Numbered from the stretch's first letter, positions 53,082 to 62,213 are shown. The stretch is DNA of 64,000 nt from Maritalea mobilis (GCF_004363175.1 NZ_SNYR01000001.1:1054001-1118000); one strand, 5' to 3'. Numbers and translations are program-made. Notes: generated from the sequence alone by a model not told the origin.

Positions 53082-54515
53082 ATGAGCACCACACTTATTC
53101 GCAATGCTGATTGGATCATCGCGTGGGACGATCAGCTCAAATCACACACCTATCTCACCAACCAAGATGTTGTGTTTAAGGACAATAAATTTGTCCAGAT
53201 CGGCGGCACTTGGGACGGCGAAGCGGACCAGGAAATTGACGGCCGCGGCAAAATGATTATGCCGGGGCTGGTGGACATCCACTCGCACCCCACCTCCGAA
53301 CCCGGCAATAAAGGTTTGTTGGAAGAATTGGGGTCAAAACGCCTCGGCCAAAGCTCGCTTTATGAATTTATGCCCGTGTTTCGCGTGCCACAAGAAGCCG
53401 CGCCAGTGGCCACCAAAGTCGCCATGGGCGAAATGCTGCAAAGCGGCGTCACCACCATTGTCGACATGTCTGGCAGCCGGGAGAACTGGGCCAACGAAGT
53501 CGCCGAAACAGGCATTCGTGGCGTGTTGTGCCCCATGTACCGTTCCGCCCGCTGGTTCACCAAGGATGGCCACTCCGTTGAATATGAATGGGACGAAAAA
53601 GCGGGCGAAGCGGCCTTTGAACAGGCGCTTAAAACCGTTGATGATGCCCGCAAGCACCCTTCTGGCCGCATGGACGGGATGTTGGGGCCATCGCAATTGG
53701 ACACCTGCACCGAAGGGCTGATCAAAGACAGTTTGGCTGAAGCCAGAAAGCGCAACATGCGCATGCAAATTCACGCGGCACAGAGCGTAATTGAATTTGA
53801 AGTGATCATGCGGCGCTTTGGCTATACGCCAATTGAATATCTGGCTCATTTAGATGCGTTGGGGCCAGACACAATTATCGGCCATGGCATTTTCCTCAAT
53901 GACCATCCGATGCTGCATTGGCCTGCGGCAAACGACTTTGAAACATTGGCAAAGTCTGGTGCCCACGTGGCCCACTGCCCCACCATTTTCTCGCGTCGCG
54001 GGATCGCCCTGAACACGCTTGATCGATATGCAAAAGCGAGCATTCGCGTGGGGATAGGCACAGACTCCTTCCCGCACAATCAGATTGAAGAAATGCGCCA
54101 TGCCTGCCTGATGTCGCGGGTCAACACCCGCAACTATCTGGCCGGATCGACCGATCAAGCCTTTAACGCCGCCACCGTGTGGGGCGCAGAAGCGATTGGG
54201 CGTGATGATATTGGCAAATTGGCGGTGGGCATGAAGGCAGACTTCTCAATCGTCGACACCAAACACCCATTAATGCGCCCCTGCCGCGAACCCTTGCGCA
54301 GCTTGATTTACACAGCCGCCGAACGTGCGGTGAAAGATGTCTATGTAGACGGGCAGCAAGTGGTACGTGATGGCAAGGCCCTCTATGTGGACATGGATAG
54401 CGCCTTAGACCAACTCGAAGAATTCCAGCGCGAAACAGTCGCCACTGTTTCAGAACGCGATTGGGCGGGCCGACAAATCGAAGAGATGTCGCCCATGGTG
54501 TTTCCTCAAAAATAA
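53082..54515 (+). CDS. amidohydrolase (TRZ/ATZ, deaminase-like), copy 2
   Basis: This 477-residue paralogue of the preceding protein shares the opening R-N-x-D-W-x-x-A-W-D and overall layout. Ligand motifs are V-D-I-H-S-H, Q-I-H-A-A-Q, G-H-G-I-F and G-I-G-T-D-S. The residue after the metal histidine is G in GHGIF versus C in the first copy (GHCIF), so the two may process different but related molecules or successive intermediates. The ATG follows directly on the TAG of copy 1. Confidence 0.83.
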   Translation: MSTTLIRNADWIIAWDDQLKSHTYLTNQDVVFKDNKFVQIGGTWDGEADQEIDGRGKMIMPGLVDIHSHPTSEPGNKGLLEELGSKRLGQSSLYEFMPVFRVPQEAAPVATKVAMGEMLQSGVTTIVDMSGSRENWANEVAETGIRGVLCPMYRSARWFTKDGHSVEYEWDEKAGEAAFEQALKTVDDARKHPSGRMDGMLGPSQLDTCTEGLIKDSLAEARKRNMRMQIHAAQSVIEFEVIMRRFGYTPIEYLAHLDALGPDTIIGHGIFLNDHPMLHWPAANDFETLAKSGAHVAHCPTIFSRRGIALNTLDRYAKASIRVGIGTDSFPHNQIEEMRHACLMSRVNTRNYLAGSTDQAFNAATVWGAEAIGRDDIGKLAVGMKADFSIVDTKHPLMRPCREPLRSLIYTAAERAVKDVYVDGQQVVRDGKALYVDMDSALDQLEEFQRETVATVSERDWAGRQIEEMSPMVFPQK

Positions 54516-54525
54516 GGCAAGTTAG

Positions 54526-56148
54526 ATGGGGTTCTCACTTTACGCAGATATGTTGCTCACCAATGGGCCTGTTTATGTGGCCTATGGTCAAGCCTATGCC
54601 CAAGCGGTGGCCATTAAAGATGGCAAAGTGCTGGCCACAGGCAGCGCTGAGGAACTGGCCCCGCTGAAAGGGCCGGACACAAAACTGATCGACCTTGAAG
54701 GCCGCATGGCTGTGCCTGCCTTTAATGATTGCCACTTGCATATGATCTCGCTCGGCCGGTCGCTGGGCGAAGTAAACCTCAGCCCGCAAAAGGTGAAATC
54801 CATTCCCGAAGCGCTGACCGAGATTAAAAAACAGGCAGATGCCGCCAATCAAGGCGAGTGGATTTATGGCGGGCGCTATGATCATTTTGAATTTGCCGAA
54901 AAGCGCCACCCCACCATCGCCGAGCTGGACAGTGTTGCGCCGAATAATCCTGTCTATCTGAAACGCCGTTGCGGCCATGTGGGCGTAGGCAACAGCCTCG
55001 CCTTCCGCGCAGCGGGCATTGATGCCAACACGCCAGACCCAGAAGGTGGGCATATTCAAAAATTGGATGGCGAGCTAACGGGCCAGTTGCAGGAAACGGC
55101 TCAGCGTTTGGTGATGGACCAAATCCCACCCCTGACGCTCGATGAAGTGGTGACCGCCATTGAAGACGCAGCAAAGCACATGCTGAGCTTCGGCGTCGCG
55201 TCCATCATGGATGCGGGCGTGGGCATGAATGAAGGCATGATGGATATGGCCGGCTTTCAAATGGCCCGTCGCGACAAGCGCCTTCATGTCCGCTCTTATC
55301 TCACCATTTTGGCTGGCCCTTCCGGCATTATGGAGCAATGCAGCCCTCTCGGCCTGATCACAGGCACGGGCGATGATATGTTGCGCATTGGCCCCGCCAA
55401 ACTCTTTGCCGATGGTTCAACAGGCGGCCACACCGCCGCAATGACCACGCCATATCTGAACGACGGGGACAATAAGGGCCTGTTCATTTATTCTGATCGG
55501 GAAATGAACGACATGGTGGCTGATTATGTGGCTCGTGGCTATCAGATCGCGACCCACACCATTGGCGATGCCGCGATTGAGCAAGTACTGACCGCCTATG
55601 AACGCGCCATCACAAATGACGAAATCCGTGCCCGCCGCCATCGGCTGGAGCATTGCGGATTCGTCACCGAAGATCAGCTTCAACGGATGCAGAAAGCCAA
55701 TATTCTGCCGATCCCGCAACCCTGCTTCTTCAACCATTTCAGTGATCTTTATGCTGACGCGGTGGGCGAAGAGCTCACCTCAAAATCCTACCCCATGCGC
55801 ACATGGGTGGAGCGCAGCATGTATCCCGGCGCCAGTACGGACACGCCTGTCTGCCCGCCAGATACCTTGCCGAACATCGCCGCCATGATGACCCGCAAGG
55901 GTCCAAGCGGCAAAATCTATGGCGCAGACCAAACCATCGATTTGGATCGTGCCATTGAAGCCATGACCTTTAATGGGGCCTATGCGGCGCATGAGGAAAA
56001 CATCAAAGGGCGGTTGTTGCCCGGTCAATTGGCAGATATTGCCGTTATCGATCGGGACATCAGCCAATGCGATGCGGAAACCATTCGCCAGTCGCATGTG
56101 GATATGACCATTGTGGGCGGCGAGATCGCCTTTGATCGCAACGCCTAG
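54526..56148 (+). CDS. amidohydrolase family 3 protein (YtcJ-like)
   Basis: This 540-residue hydrolase is from a different branch (Amidohydro_3). It has N-D-C-H-L-H-M near residue 65, G-G-R-Y-D-H-F near 117, T-H-T-I-G-D-A-A-I-E around 345 and a D in G-A-S-T-D-T-P-V. Family members include amidases and N-acyl amino acid hydrolases with broad substrates. It follows copy 2 by 10 bases and is the last + strand gene; its stop overlaps that of the convergent aminotransferase. Confidence 0.8.
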   Translation: MGFSLYADMLLTNGPVYVAYGQAYAQAVAIKDGKVLATGSAEELAPLKGPDTKLIDLEGRMAVPAFNDCHLHMISLGRSLGEVNLSPQKVKSIPEALTEIKKQADAANQGEWIYGGRYDHFEFAEKRHPTIAELDSVAPNNPVYLKRRCGHVGVGNSLAFRAAGIDANTPDPEGGHIQKLDGELTGQLQETAQRLVMDQIPPLTLDEVVTAIEDAAKHMLSFGVASIMDAGVGMNEGMMDMAGFQMARRDKRLHVRSYLTILAGPSGIMEQCSPLGLITGTGDDMLRIGPAKLFADGSTGGHTAAMTTPYLNDGDNKGLFIYSDREMNDMVADYVARGYQIATHTIGDAAIEQVLTAYERAITNDEIRARRHRLEHCGFVTEDQLQRMQKANILPIPQPCFFNHFSDLYADAVGEELTSKSYPMRTWVERSMYPGASTDTPVCPPDTLPNIAAMMTRKGPSGKIYGADQTIDLDRAIEAMTFNGAYAAHEENIKGRLLPGQLADIAVIDRDISQCDAETIRQSHVDMTIVGGEIAFDRNA

Positions 56149-57326
56149 GCGAGCGCTTTGACGGCGGCATCAAGGCCGCTCTCAAAGGGCAGATCAAATT
56201 TGTGCATGGCAACCTCTGTTGCCGCCAGGCAGCCTAAAATCATCGCTTCGTTCAAATCGCCCATATGGCCAATGCGAATAGCTTTGTTGGACAGCGGACC
56301 TAAGCCCCCGGCCAAAACCAAATTCAATTCCGACCGCGCATAATTGCGCAACTGTTCCGAGGCGAATCCTTCCGGCGTCAATATGGTGGTCACCGAATTG
56401 GCACGATCCTGTGGCGCATTCACGTTGAAGGCCATCGCGCCCGGCGCAGCCCAACAGGCAACTGCCGCATGCACTGCTGCGGCCAGCCGATCATGCCGCT
56501 GTTGCGCCACCGCCAACCCTTCCTGATTGAGCCGCTCCAAAGCGGCTTCCAGCCCGAAAATGCCATGCTGCGGTGCAGTGCCGCCAAATTGCGTGTAATT
56601 ATCAGCGCCATGGCGCATGACCCAATTCCAATAAACAGATTTTACTGGATTTGCGGCAGCGACATCCATCGCCTTTTGGCTAACCGCAACCATCGCCAGC
56701 CCTGCAGGCCCCATCATCGCTTTTTGCGAAGCAGAAAATGCCACATCAACGCCCCATGCATCCATTTCAAAGGGCATAGTGCCGAGCGACGCAACCACGT
56801 CAGCCAGCAACAAGGCGTTATGATCTAACGCATCCATAACGCGGCGGATGGCAGGCACATCAGCCTTGATGGAAGATGCAGTATCGATCTGCGCAACCAA
56901 AACAGCTTTGATCTTCTTCGATTTATCATCTGCCAAGGCGCGTTGAATGGCATCAATGCCCGCAGCAGCGTGCGTGCCTTGGCCAACCGAGTGCACCTTC
57001 ACCCCAAGCGTGCTGAGATGCTCGCCCCACCAATAGGAAAAGCCACCATTATTGACCAGCAACACCTGATCACCCTCAGTGAAGAGATTTTGCGCCACCG
57101 CATCCCACGCGCCATGGCCATTTGCGGCGTAGATAAACACATTGTGCCGGGTGCCAAAAATGGGCTTCAACGCCTCAACGCAGCGATTGCAAATATCGAA
57201 GAAAGTTTGGTCCGCCAAATCATATGACTGGCGCTGCATGGCGTTGCGCACAGATTGGGGAATGTAAGTGGGGCCTGGCGTATGCAAAAATGTACGCCCA
57301 ATCTTAAGAGAAGCGGACTGGCTCAT
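56145..57326 (-). CDS. class V aminotransferase (alanine/serine-glyoxylate or PucG-like)
   Basis: This 393-residue PLP enzyme has H-T-P-G-P-T-Y-I-P near the N terminus and the Schiff-base lysine in A-S-Q-K-A-M-M-G-P-A-G-L (about residue 200), as in alanine-glyoxylate aminotransferase, PucG ureidoglycine aminotransferase and pyridoxamine-pyruvate aminotransferase. The ATG at 57326 forms a TGATG junction with the upstream GntR gene; a TTG one codon earlier is less likely. The neighbourhood of amidohydrolases favours a nitrogen-catabolic role; PucG-like use of a ureido amino acid is possible but unproven. Confidence 0.8.
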   Translation of the reverse strand: MSQSASLKIGRTFLHTPGPTYIPQSVRNAMQRQSYDLADQTFFDICNRCVEALKPIFGTRHNVFIYAANGHGAWDAVAQNLFTEGDQVLLVNNGGFSYWWGEHLSTLGVKVHSVGQGTHAAAGIDAIQRALADDKSKKIKAVLVAQIDTASSIKADVPAIRRVMDALDHNALLLADVVASLGTMPFEMDAWGVDVAFSASQKAMMGPAGLAMVAVSQKAMDVAAANPVKSVYWNWVMRHGADNYTQFGGTAPQHGIFGLEAALERLNQEGLAVAQQRHDRLAAAVHAAVACWAAPGAMAFNVNAPQDRANSVTTILTPEGFASEQLRNYARSELNLVLAGGLGPLSNKAIRIGHMGDLNEAMILGCLAATEVAMHKFDLPFESGLDAAVKALA

Positions 57327-57964
57327 CAATTGTCGAACAGGTTACCCAGTTCCTCCAAAATTGACCGCCGCACTTGTTCAATATGGGCGGCCATTTTCTG
57401 TCGAGCCATCTCACTGTCACCATTGTGAATGGCATCTAGAATGTCCACATGTTCCTGCCCGCTCGGCACCAACCGTTTGGTCACGCCACCCAGATCAAAA
57501 ATTCTGGTTTTAAGGCGCAAATCTTTGATATTTTGCGCAAGCAATCGGCTGCCAGAAAGCTCTGCAATGGTGAGATGTAACTCCTCATCAAGGGCAACAT
57601 ATTCATCAGTACCCAGCTCCCCCGCCTCAATCATTTGTTGATTGCGTACTGCGATTGGCTCCAAACGTGACTTATCAGAAGATTTGGCAGCCAAAGCCGC
57701 AGCTTCACCCTCTAAAAGGCGGCGCATGTGCAAAATTTCAATATAATCGGTAAGTGAAACGGTTTGCACCGTCGGCGTTTGCCCCGCATATCGCGTGATC
57801 AGACCTTCAGTAATCAGGCGACCAATCGCTTCGCGCACCGGCGTTCGAGACACGTTGAGTTTCTTCGCCAATCCATTTTCCTGAATGGCCAATCCCGCTT
57901 TCAACTCGCCCGCTAAAATCATGTTACGGATACGGTCGTAAGTCTCGTCAGCTAAGGTTGCCAT
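57326..57964 (-). CDS. GntR-family regulator (FCD type)
   Basis: This 212-residue repressor has a GntR winged HTH (L-K-A-G-L-A-I-Q-E-N-G-L-A-K-K-L-N-V-S-R-T-P-V-R-E-A) and a helical FCD effector domain with the metal-type histidines (D-E-E-L-H near 125; H in Q-E-H-V-D and A-A-H-I). The ATG at 57964 is preferred over an upstream frame that would run through the palindrome at 58001-58012. It is coupled to the aminotransferase and probably controls both ends of the cluster. Confidence 0.87.
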   Translation of the reverse strand: MATLADETYDRIRNMILAGELKAGLAIQENGLAKKLNVSRTPVREAIGRLITEGLITRYAGQTPTVQTVSLTDYIEILHMRRLLEGEAAALAAKSSDKSRLEPIAVRNQQMIEAGELGTDEYVALDEELHLTIAELSGSRLLAQNIKDLRLKTRIFDLGGVTKRLVPSGQEHVDILDAIHNGDSEMARQKMAAHIEQVRRSILEELGNLFDN

Positions 57965-58000
57965 TGGCGGCCTCTCAATCGCAAAAATCAGCGGTAATAC

Positions 58001-58012
58001 ATACTGTATACA
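58001..58012. promoter_or_regulatory. GntR self-operator candidate
   Basis: ATACTGTATACA contains ATAC-T-GTAT and the nonamer CTGTATACA (58004-58012) that is shared with the palindrome at 47928-47937. It lies 37 bases upstream of the GntR start, suggesting autoregulation. Confidence 0.5.
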
Positions 58013-58173
58013 CATTTGTACTAGCGCTTAGAGCAGTGTGATGCAAGCCAAAACGCGCAGGATCACAGCCTATCCGCAATTTGTCCGCGCACGTAGAAAA
58101 TGCCCCTCACTGCATGCGAGCATGCGTGTAGCTAGGTGAAAATGCTGATTTCGATTGACGCCCAAGCGAGCCG

Positions 58174-58671
58174 CTAAATTTTTGGTTCTGCTTTGGAAAA
58201 TGGCGTCAGCTCTGCCGCATCAAAGATTGGCGCAACATCCTCTTGCCCACCATCCAGCATTGCTGCAATGCGCTCCAGCGAAGCAAGCAACATGGATTGC
58301 TCCCAATCAGAAAGCTCTTCAAACTCTTGTTCAAACTGCTCATGAATACCATCTGGCGATTGACTCAAAGCGGCATGCCCCGCTTCTGTCAGCGATAACC
58401 ACACCTGACGCTTGTCGGTTTCTCCGCGCTTGCGCTCAATCAAGCCCCGCGCCTCAAGCTTATGCACCAAACCCGTGGTGGTGGCCTGGGTAATGCCCAT
58501 GGACTGCGCAATTTGGCCCGCACTGCGTTCGCCGCCTTCATCCAAAAGACGCAACAAAACCAACTGCGAAGGCGTGATACCAGACGCACGCATCAAAGCT
58601 TTTGAGTTTGTATCCGCAGCCCGCAAGATTCGCCGAATTGAACTCAAAACCGATTTTGTTTTCTCTTCCAC
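58174..58671 (-). CDS. ectR: MarR-family regulator, EctR-like
   Basis: This 165-residue MarR protein starts at GTG (58671) and has the winged HTH R-S-A-G-Q-I-A-Q-S-M-G-I-T-Q-A-T-T-T-G-L and wing (E-R-K-R-G-E-T-D-K-R-Q-V). It is divergent from ectA, the position of EctR repressors in many ectoine clusters, which are MarR proteins of about this size. The symbol rests on that position. A TATAAT box and an inverted repeat lie just upstream. Confidence 0.75.
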   Translation of the reverse strand: MEEKTKSVLSSIRRILRAADTNSKALMRASGITPSQLVLLRLLDEGGERSAGQIAQSMGITQATTTGLVHKLEARGLIERKRGETDKRQVWLSLTEAGHAALSQSPDGIHEQFEQEFEELSDWEQSMLLASLERIAAMLDGGQEDVAPIFDAAELTPFSKAEPKI

Positions 58672-58743
58672 ACCGCCCTCATCACCATATTCAGACGAGA
58701 AAGTTTAGCCCAATCTTTACCATCGACCAAGACATAAAATAAG

Positions 58744-58762
58744 TTTGTAAAAACAAATTATA
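58744..58762 (-). promoter_or_regulatory. ectR promoter -10 with adjoining inverted repeat
   Basis: On the minus strand TATAAT lies at 58762-58757, joined directly to the inverted repeat TTTGT-AAAA-ACAAA (58744-58757). The repeat would cover the start site of the regulator transcript, so self-repression is plausible. No good -35 is seen. Confidence 0.4.
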
Positions 58763-58884
58763 TGTCGGTTGACATTCTATTTTCTTTAATACGATCAAAG
58801 GGTTTCAGCCTCATATTTTTGACATAAATCCCCAAAAACGCACGATTTCAGCATTTTCCACGAAACTTTTCGACCCGTTAAGAG

Positions 58885-58912
58885 TTGACATTTAGTTAGT
58901 TGAAGCTAAATA
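58885..58912 (+). promoter_or_regulatory. ectA promoter
   Basis: TTGACA (58885-58890), 16 bases, TAAATA (58907-58912) is a strong vegetative promoter, 42 bases before the ectA ATG. TTTAG/CTAAA (58891-58895 and 58906-58910) forms an inverted repeat filling the spacer and touching the -10, a suitable site for the MarR-type repressor. Confidence 0.6.
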
Positions 58913-58954
58913 AAAAGCGAATTTGAATTTTCACAACACATGGATTGTTGAAAA

Positions 58955-59488
58955 ATGAAAACAAATAGCACCAAAGCACGCCCCACATTCCGCAAACCAA
59001 CTGCAAATGATGGGTCCGTCGTTTGGGACATTGTAAAGAACTCTGGGAAGCTGGACGAAAACTCAATCTATTGTAATTTGCTGCAATGCACGCACTTTGC
59101 AGATACCTGCGTGATCGCAGAGCTGGACGGCAAACCAGTGGGTTGGATTTCCGCTTACATTCCACCACAAAAGCCCGACACTCTATTTGTTTGGCAAGTT
59201 TGTGTTGCTGAAGAAGCCCGCGGTTTGGGCATCGCTAAGCAATTGATCCACACCATCCTCAAGCGGGATGTGTGTGAAGACGTGCGCAAAATCGAAAGCA
59301 CCATCACCAAAGACAATGAAGCGAGCTGGGCCCTTTTTGGCGCCATCGCTGACGCTTTCGGCGCGGACCTAGACAAAAAAGTGATGTTTGACGAAGAGAA
59401 GCATTTGGATGGCCAAGGTGACACCGAGCACTTGGTTTCAATTGCGCCCGTGAAACAAAATCACCCTGTATTGCGTTCAGTAGCGTAG
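58955..59488 (+). CDS. ectA: L-2,4-diaminobutyrate acetyltransferase
   Basis: This 177-residue GNAT enzyme acetylates L-2,4-diaminobutyrate at the gamma nitrogen, the second ectoine step. F-R-K-P-T near residue 12, Y-C-N-L-L-Q-C-T-H-F-A-D-T-C (about 37-50) and the acetyl-CoA loop V-A-E-E-A-R-G-L-G-I-A-K-Q-L are typical of EctA. It is first in ectABCD-ask. The SD is weak. Confidence 0.95.
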   Translation: MKTNSTKARPTFRKPTANDGSVVWDIVKNSGKLDENSIYCNLLQCTHFADTCVIAELDGKPVGWISAYIPPQKPDTLFVWQVCVAEEARGLGIAKQLIHTILKRDVCEDVRKIESTITKDNEASWALFGAIADAFGADLDKKVMFDEEKHLDGQGDTEHLVSIAPVKQNHPVLRSVA

Positions 59489-59521
59489 CGCCGACAATCA
59501 TCAAAATTTCAAGGACACACA

Positions 59522-60814
59522 ATGACCAATAGTGAACAAAAAGACCTTCTCGTATTTGAACGTCGCGAAAGTGCCGTGCGCAGCTATTGCCGTGCCTTTC
59601 CAAAGATGTTTGATCGCGCGGTCAACGCCACTATCTATGGCGCTGACGACAAAGAATATATCGACTTTCTGGCCGGTTGCGCCTCGCTAAACTATGGGCA
59701 CAACGACCCAGACATGAAGCAAGCGCTGATCGATTTCATCAGCCGCGACGGCATTGCGCATGGCTTGGACATGCACACCAATGCAAAGCGCGATTTTCTG
59801 GAAACATTCCATAGCCGCATTTTGGCCCCACGCAACATGGACTATCGCACCATGTTCACCGGCCCGACAGGTGCAAACGCAGTTGAAGCTGCATTGAAGC
59901 TTGCGCGGAAAGTGACAGGCCGCACCAATGTGATCTCATTCACCAATGGCTTCCACGGCATGACCTTGGGCGCATTGGCCACAACGGGCAACGCCGGAAA
60001 ACGTGGCGGCGCAGGCACCGAACTGTCTGGCGTACACCGAGCCCCATTTGATGGCTATTTTGGTGACAATGTAGATACAGCAGAACAGCTCGATATTTTG
60101 TTGAGCGACAGCTCAGCTGGCATTGATGCCCCGGCAGCCATTTTAGTGGAAGCTGTGCAAGGCGAAGGCGGCTTGAACGTTGCCTCAAAAGAATGGATGC
60201 AGAAAATGCAAGCCATCGCCAAAAAGCACGGCGCGCTGTTCATCGTTGATGACATTCAAGCGGGTTGCGGCCGCACCGGCACCTTCTTCTCATTTGAAGA
60301 AATGGACATTGAACCGGACATCATCACCATGGCCAAGTCACTTTCAGGCATGGGCCTGCCATTTGCAGTGACCCTGTTTAAACCTGAATTGGACATCTGG
60401 AAGCCGGGTGAGCACAACGGCACATTCCGTGGCAACAACCATGCGTTCATCACAGCAAAAGTGGCGATTGAGAAATTCTGGTCAGACGACACTTTCCAAG
60501 CGGAAATTAAAGAGAAGTCTGAGTTTTTGGAGCAACGCCTTCAGTCAATCGCCGACAAATATGGCTTCAGCCTTAAAGGCCGCGGCATGATGAAGGGCAT
60601 CGATTGCGGCAGCGGCGAAGCTGCTGCGGACATTTGCGAGCACGCATTTGAAAATGGCGTGATCGTTGAAACTTCAGGCAGTGACGACGAGATCGTGAAA
60701 ATTCTCGCGCCATTGACCATTGAAAAAGAAACCTTCGCCAAGGGTCTCGACATCATCGAGACCGCATTTGATTGCACCCTTGTCGACAAGAACCAACGCT
60801 CAGCAGCGGAGTAA
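59522..60814 (+). CDS. ectB: diaminobutyrate-2-oxoglutarate transaminase
   Basis: This 430-residue class III aminotransferase converts aspartate semialdehyde and glutamate to L-2,4-diaminobutyrate. F-T-G-P-T-G-A-N-A-V-E-A-A-L-K near residue 110, V-D-D-I-Q-A-G-C-G-R-T-G and the PLP lysine in M-A-K-S-L-S-G-M-G match EctB, as does the length. AAGGA precedes the ATG. It lies 33 bases after ectA. Confidence 0.95.
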   Translation: MTNSEQKDLLVFERRESAVRSYCRAFPKMFDRAVNATIYGADDKEYIDFLAGCASLNYGHNDPDMKQALIDFISRDGIAHGLDMHTNAKRDFLETFHSRILAPRNMDYRTMFTGPTGANAVEAALKLARKVTGRTNVISFTNGFHGMTLGALATTGNAGKRGGAGTELSGVHRAPFDGYFGDNVDTAEQLDILLSDSSAGIDAPAAILVEAVQGEGGLNVASKEWMQKMQAIAKKHGALFIVDDIQAGCGRTGTFFSFEEMDIEPDIITMAKSLSGMGLPFAVTLFKPELDIWKPGEHNGTFRGNNHAFITAKVAIEKFWSDDTFQAEIKEKSEFLEQRLQSIADKYGFSLKGRGMMKGIDCGSGEAAADICEHAFENGVIVETSGSDDEIVKILAPLTIEKETFAKGLDIIETAFDCTLVDKNQRSAAE

Positions 60815-60817
60815 AAA

Positions 60818-61216
60818 ATGATTGTACGCGATTTAAACAAAGCACGTGAAACTGACCGACTAATCTCCACCGACGGGTGGGACAGCACCCGCCTGCTGCT
60901 AGCGGATGACAATATGGGCTTCTCGTTCCATATCACCCGCATCAAAGCAGGCACCTCACACGTGTTCCATTATAAGCATCACCTTGAAGCAGTGTTCTGC
61001 ATTGAGGGCGAAGGCCAGATCAAAGATTTGGCAACAGGCGAAGTGCATGAAATCAAGCCAGGCGTGATTTATGCCTTGGATAAAAATGACAAGCACGAAT
61101 TGTCAGCCAAAAGCCAAATCACCTTTGCTTGTACCTTCAACCCGCCAGTAACGGGCAACGAAGTGCACCGGGAAGACGGTTCATACGCACCTGCACCGGA
61201 GGTCGCGGCAGAATAG
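60818..61216 (+). CDS. ectC: ectoine synthase
   Basis: This 132-residue cupin closes N-gamma-acetyl-diaminobutyrate to ectoine. M-I-V-R-D-L at the start, [24 protein letters not shown] and the iron-site tyrosine/histidine region Y-A-L-D-K-N-D-K-H are the family features. It follows ectB by 3 bases. Confidence 0.95.
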   Translation: MIVRDLNKARETDRLISTDGWDSTRLLLADDNMGFSFHITRIKAGTSHVFHYKHHLEAVFCIEGEGQIKDLATGEVHEIKPGVIYALDKNDKHELSAKSQITFACTFNPPVTGNEVHREDGSYAPAPEVAAE

Positions 61217-61254
61217 AGAGTGAGTTTTTGTTTTCTAACGAAAAGGAGCGAGCT

Positions 61255-62190
61255 ATGAGCAGCGCTGCAATTAAGCCGATAGAACAAGAAGATCATTACG
61301 TAACACGTTTGACAGATGGCGAAAGCTGGGTTGAGCGGAAGGATCCTGTTGTCTGGTCCGAATGGCGCCCCGGTGCGCCACTGGCTACAGATCAGGTTGA
61401 AAAGTTCCAGCGTGATGGCTTTCTCATCCTCGAGAAAATCTTTTTGCCTGGTGAAATTGATGCCTTGGTCGAAGAAAGCGCGCGCCTGCGTTCAGATAGC
61501 ACAAAACTCTCTCAAGAAAGCTTGGTGACCGAGCCGGACACCAACGATGTGCGCACAATCTTCGATCTGGACTTGCAAAGCGAAGTCTTTTCTCGTTTGG
61601 CCGAAGATGTGCGCATTGCAGAACCAGTGCGGTTTCTGCTGGATGACGAAATCTATGTGCACCAATCTCGCTTAAACTATAAGCCGGGCCTAACGGGCAA
61701 AGAGTTCTACTGGCATTCAGATTTTGAAACCTGGCACGCCGAAGATGGTATGCCGCGCATGCGCGCCATCTCAGCTTCCGTTTTGCTCACAGACAATGAT
61801 GCGCTGAACGGGCCACTGATGTTGATGCCGGGCTCGCAGAACACTTTTGTGTCCTGCGCGGGCAAAACGCCGGAGGACAACCATAAAAGCTCATTGAAAA
61901 AACAAGAAGTGGGCGTACCTTCAGCCGAAACGCTATCCAAGATGGCGCAAAAGCATGGCATTGAATATGCGGCAGGCAAAAAAGGCACCGTAATCCTTTT
62001 TGACTGCAACACCATGCACGGCTCAAATGGCAACATCACCCCCTTCCCACGCTCAAATGCTTTCTTTGTTTACAATGCGTGGTCGAACCAACTTGAAGCC
62101 CCATTCGGCGCAGAAAAACCGCGCCCGAATTTCTTGGCGCGCCGTCAGCCAAAACAACCGCTGACCCTGCGCGAAGGGCATATTGAATAG
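61255..62190 (+). CDS. ectD: ectoine hydroxylase
   Basis: This 311-residue iron(II)/2-oxoglutarate dioxygenase makes 5-hydroxyectoine. F-Y-W-H-S-D-F-E-T-W-H gives the H-x-D iron ligands and T-M-H-G-S-N-G-N-I-T-P the distal histidine; these are strongly conserved in EctD. The ATG at 61255 follows AAAAGGAG by 6 bases; the frame is open further into ectC but without family sequence. Its presence predicts heat as well as salt protection. Confidence 0.94.
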   Translation: MSSAAIKPIEQEDHYVTRLTDGESWVERKDPVVWSEWRPGAPLATDQVEKFQRDGFLILEKIFLPGEIDALVEESARLRSDSTKLSQESLVTEPDTNDVRTIFDLDLQSEVFSRLAEDVRIAEPVRFLLDDEIYVHQSRLNYKPGLTGKEFYWHSDFETWHAEDGMPRMRAISASVLLTDNDALNGPLMLMPGSQNTFVSCAGKTPEDNHKSSLKKQEVGVPSAETLSKMAQKHGIEYAAGKKGTVILFDCNTMHGSNGNITPFPRSNAFFVYNAWSNQLEAPFGAEKPRPNFLARRQPKQPLTLREGHIE

Positions 62191-62213
62191 GCCACATTGA
62201 AATTCGCCAATCC

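Noticed and set aside
58769-58774. A second TTGACA upstream of ectA as an additional promoter
   Set aside because: No acceptable -10 lies 16-18 bases downstream (CGATCA or similar), whereas the TTGACA at 58885 has TAAATA at 16 bases.
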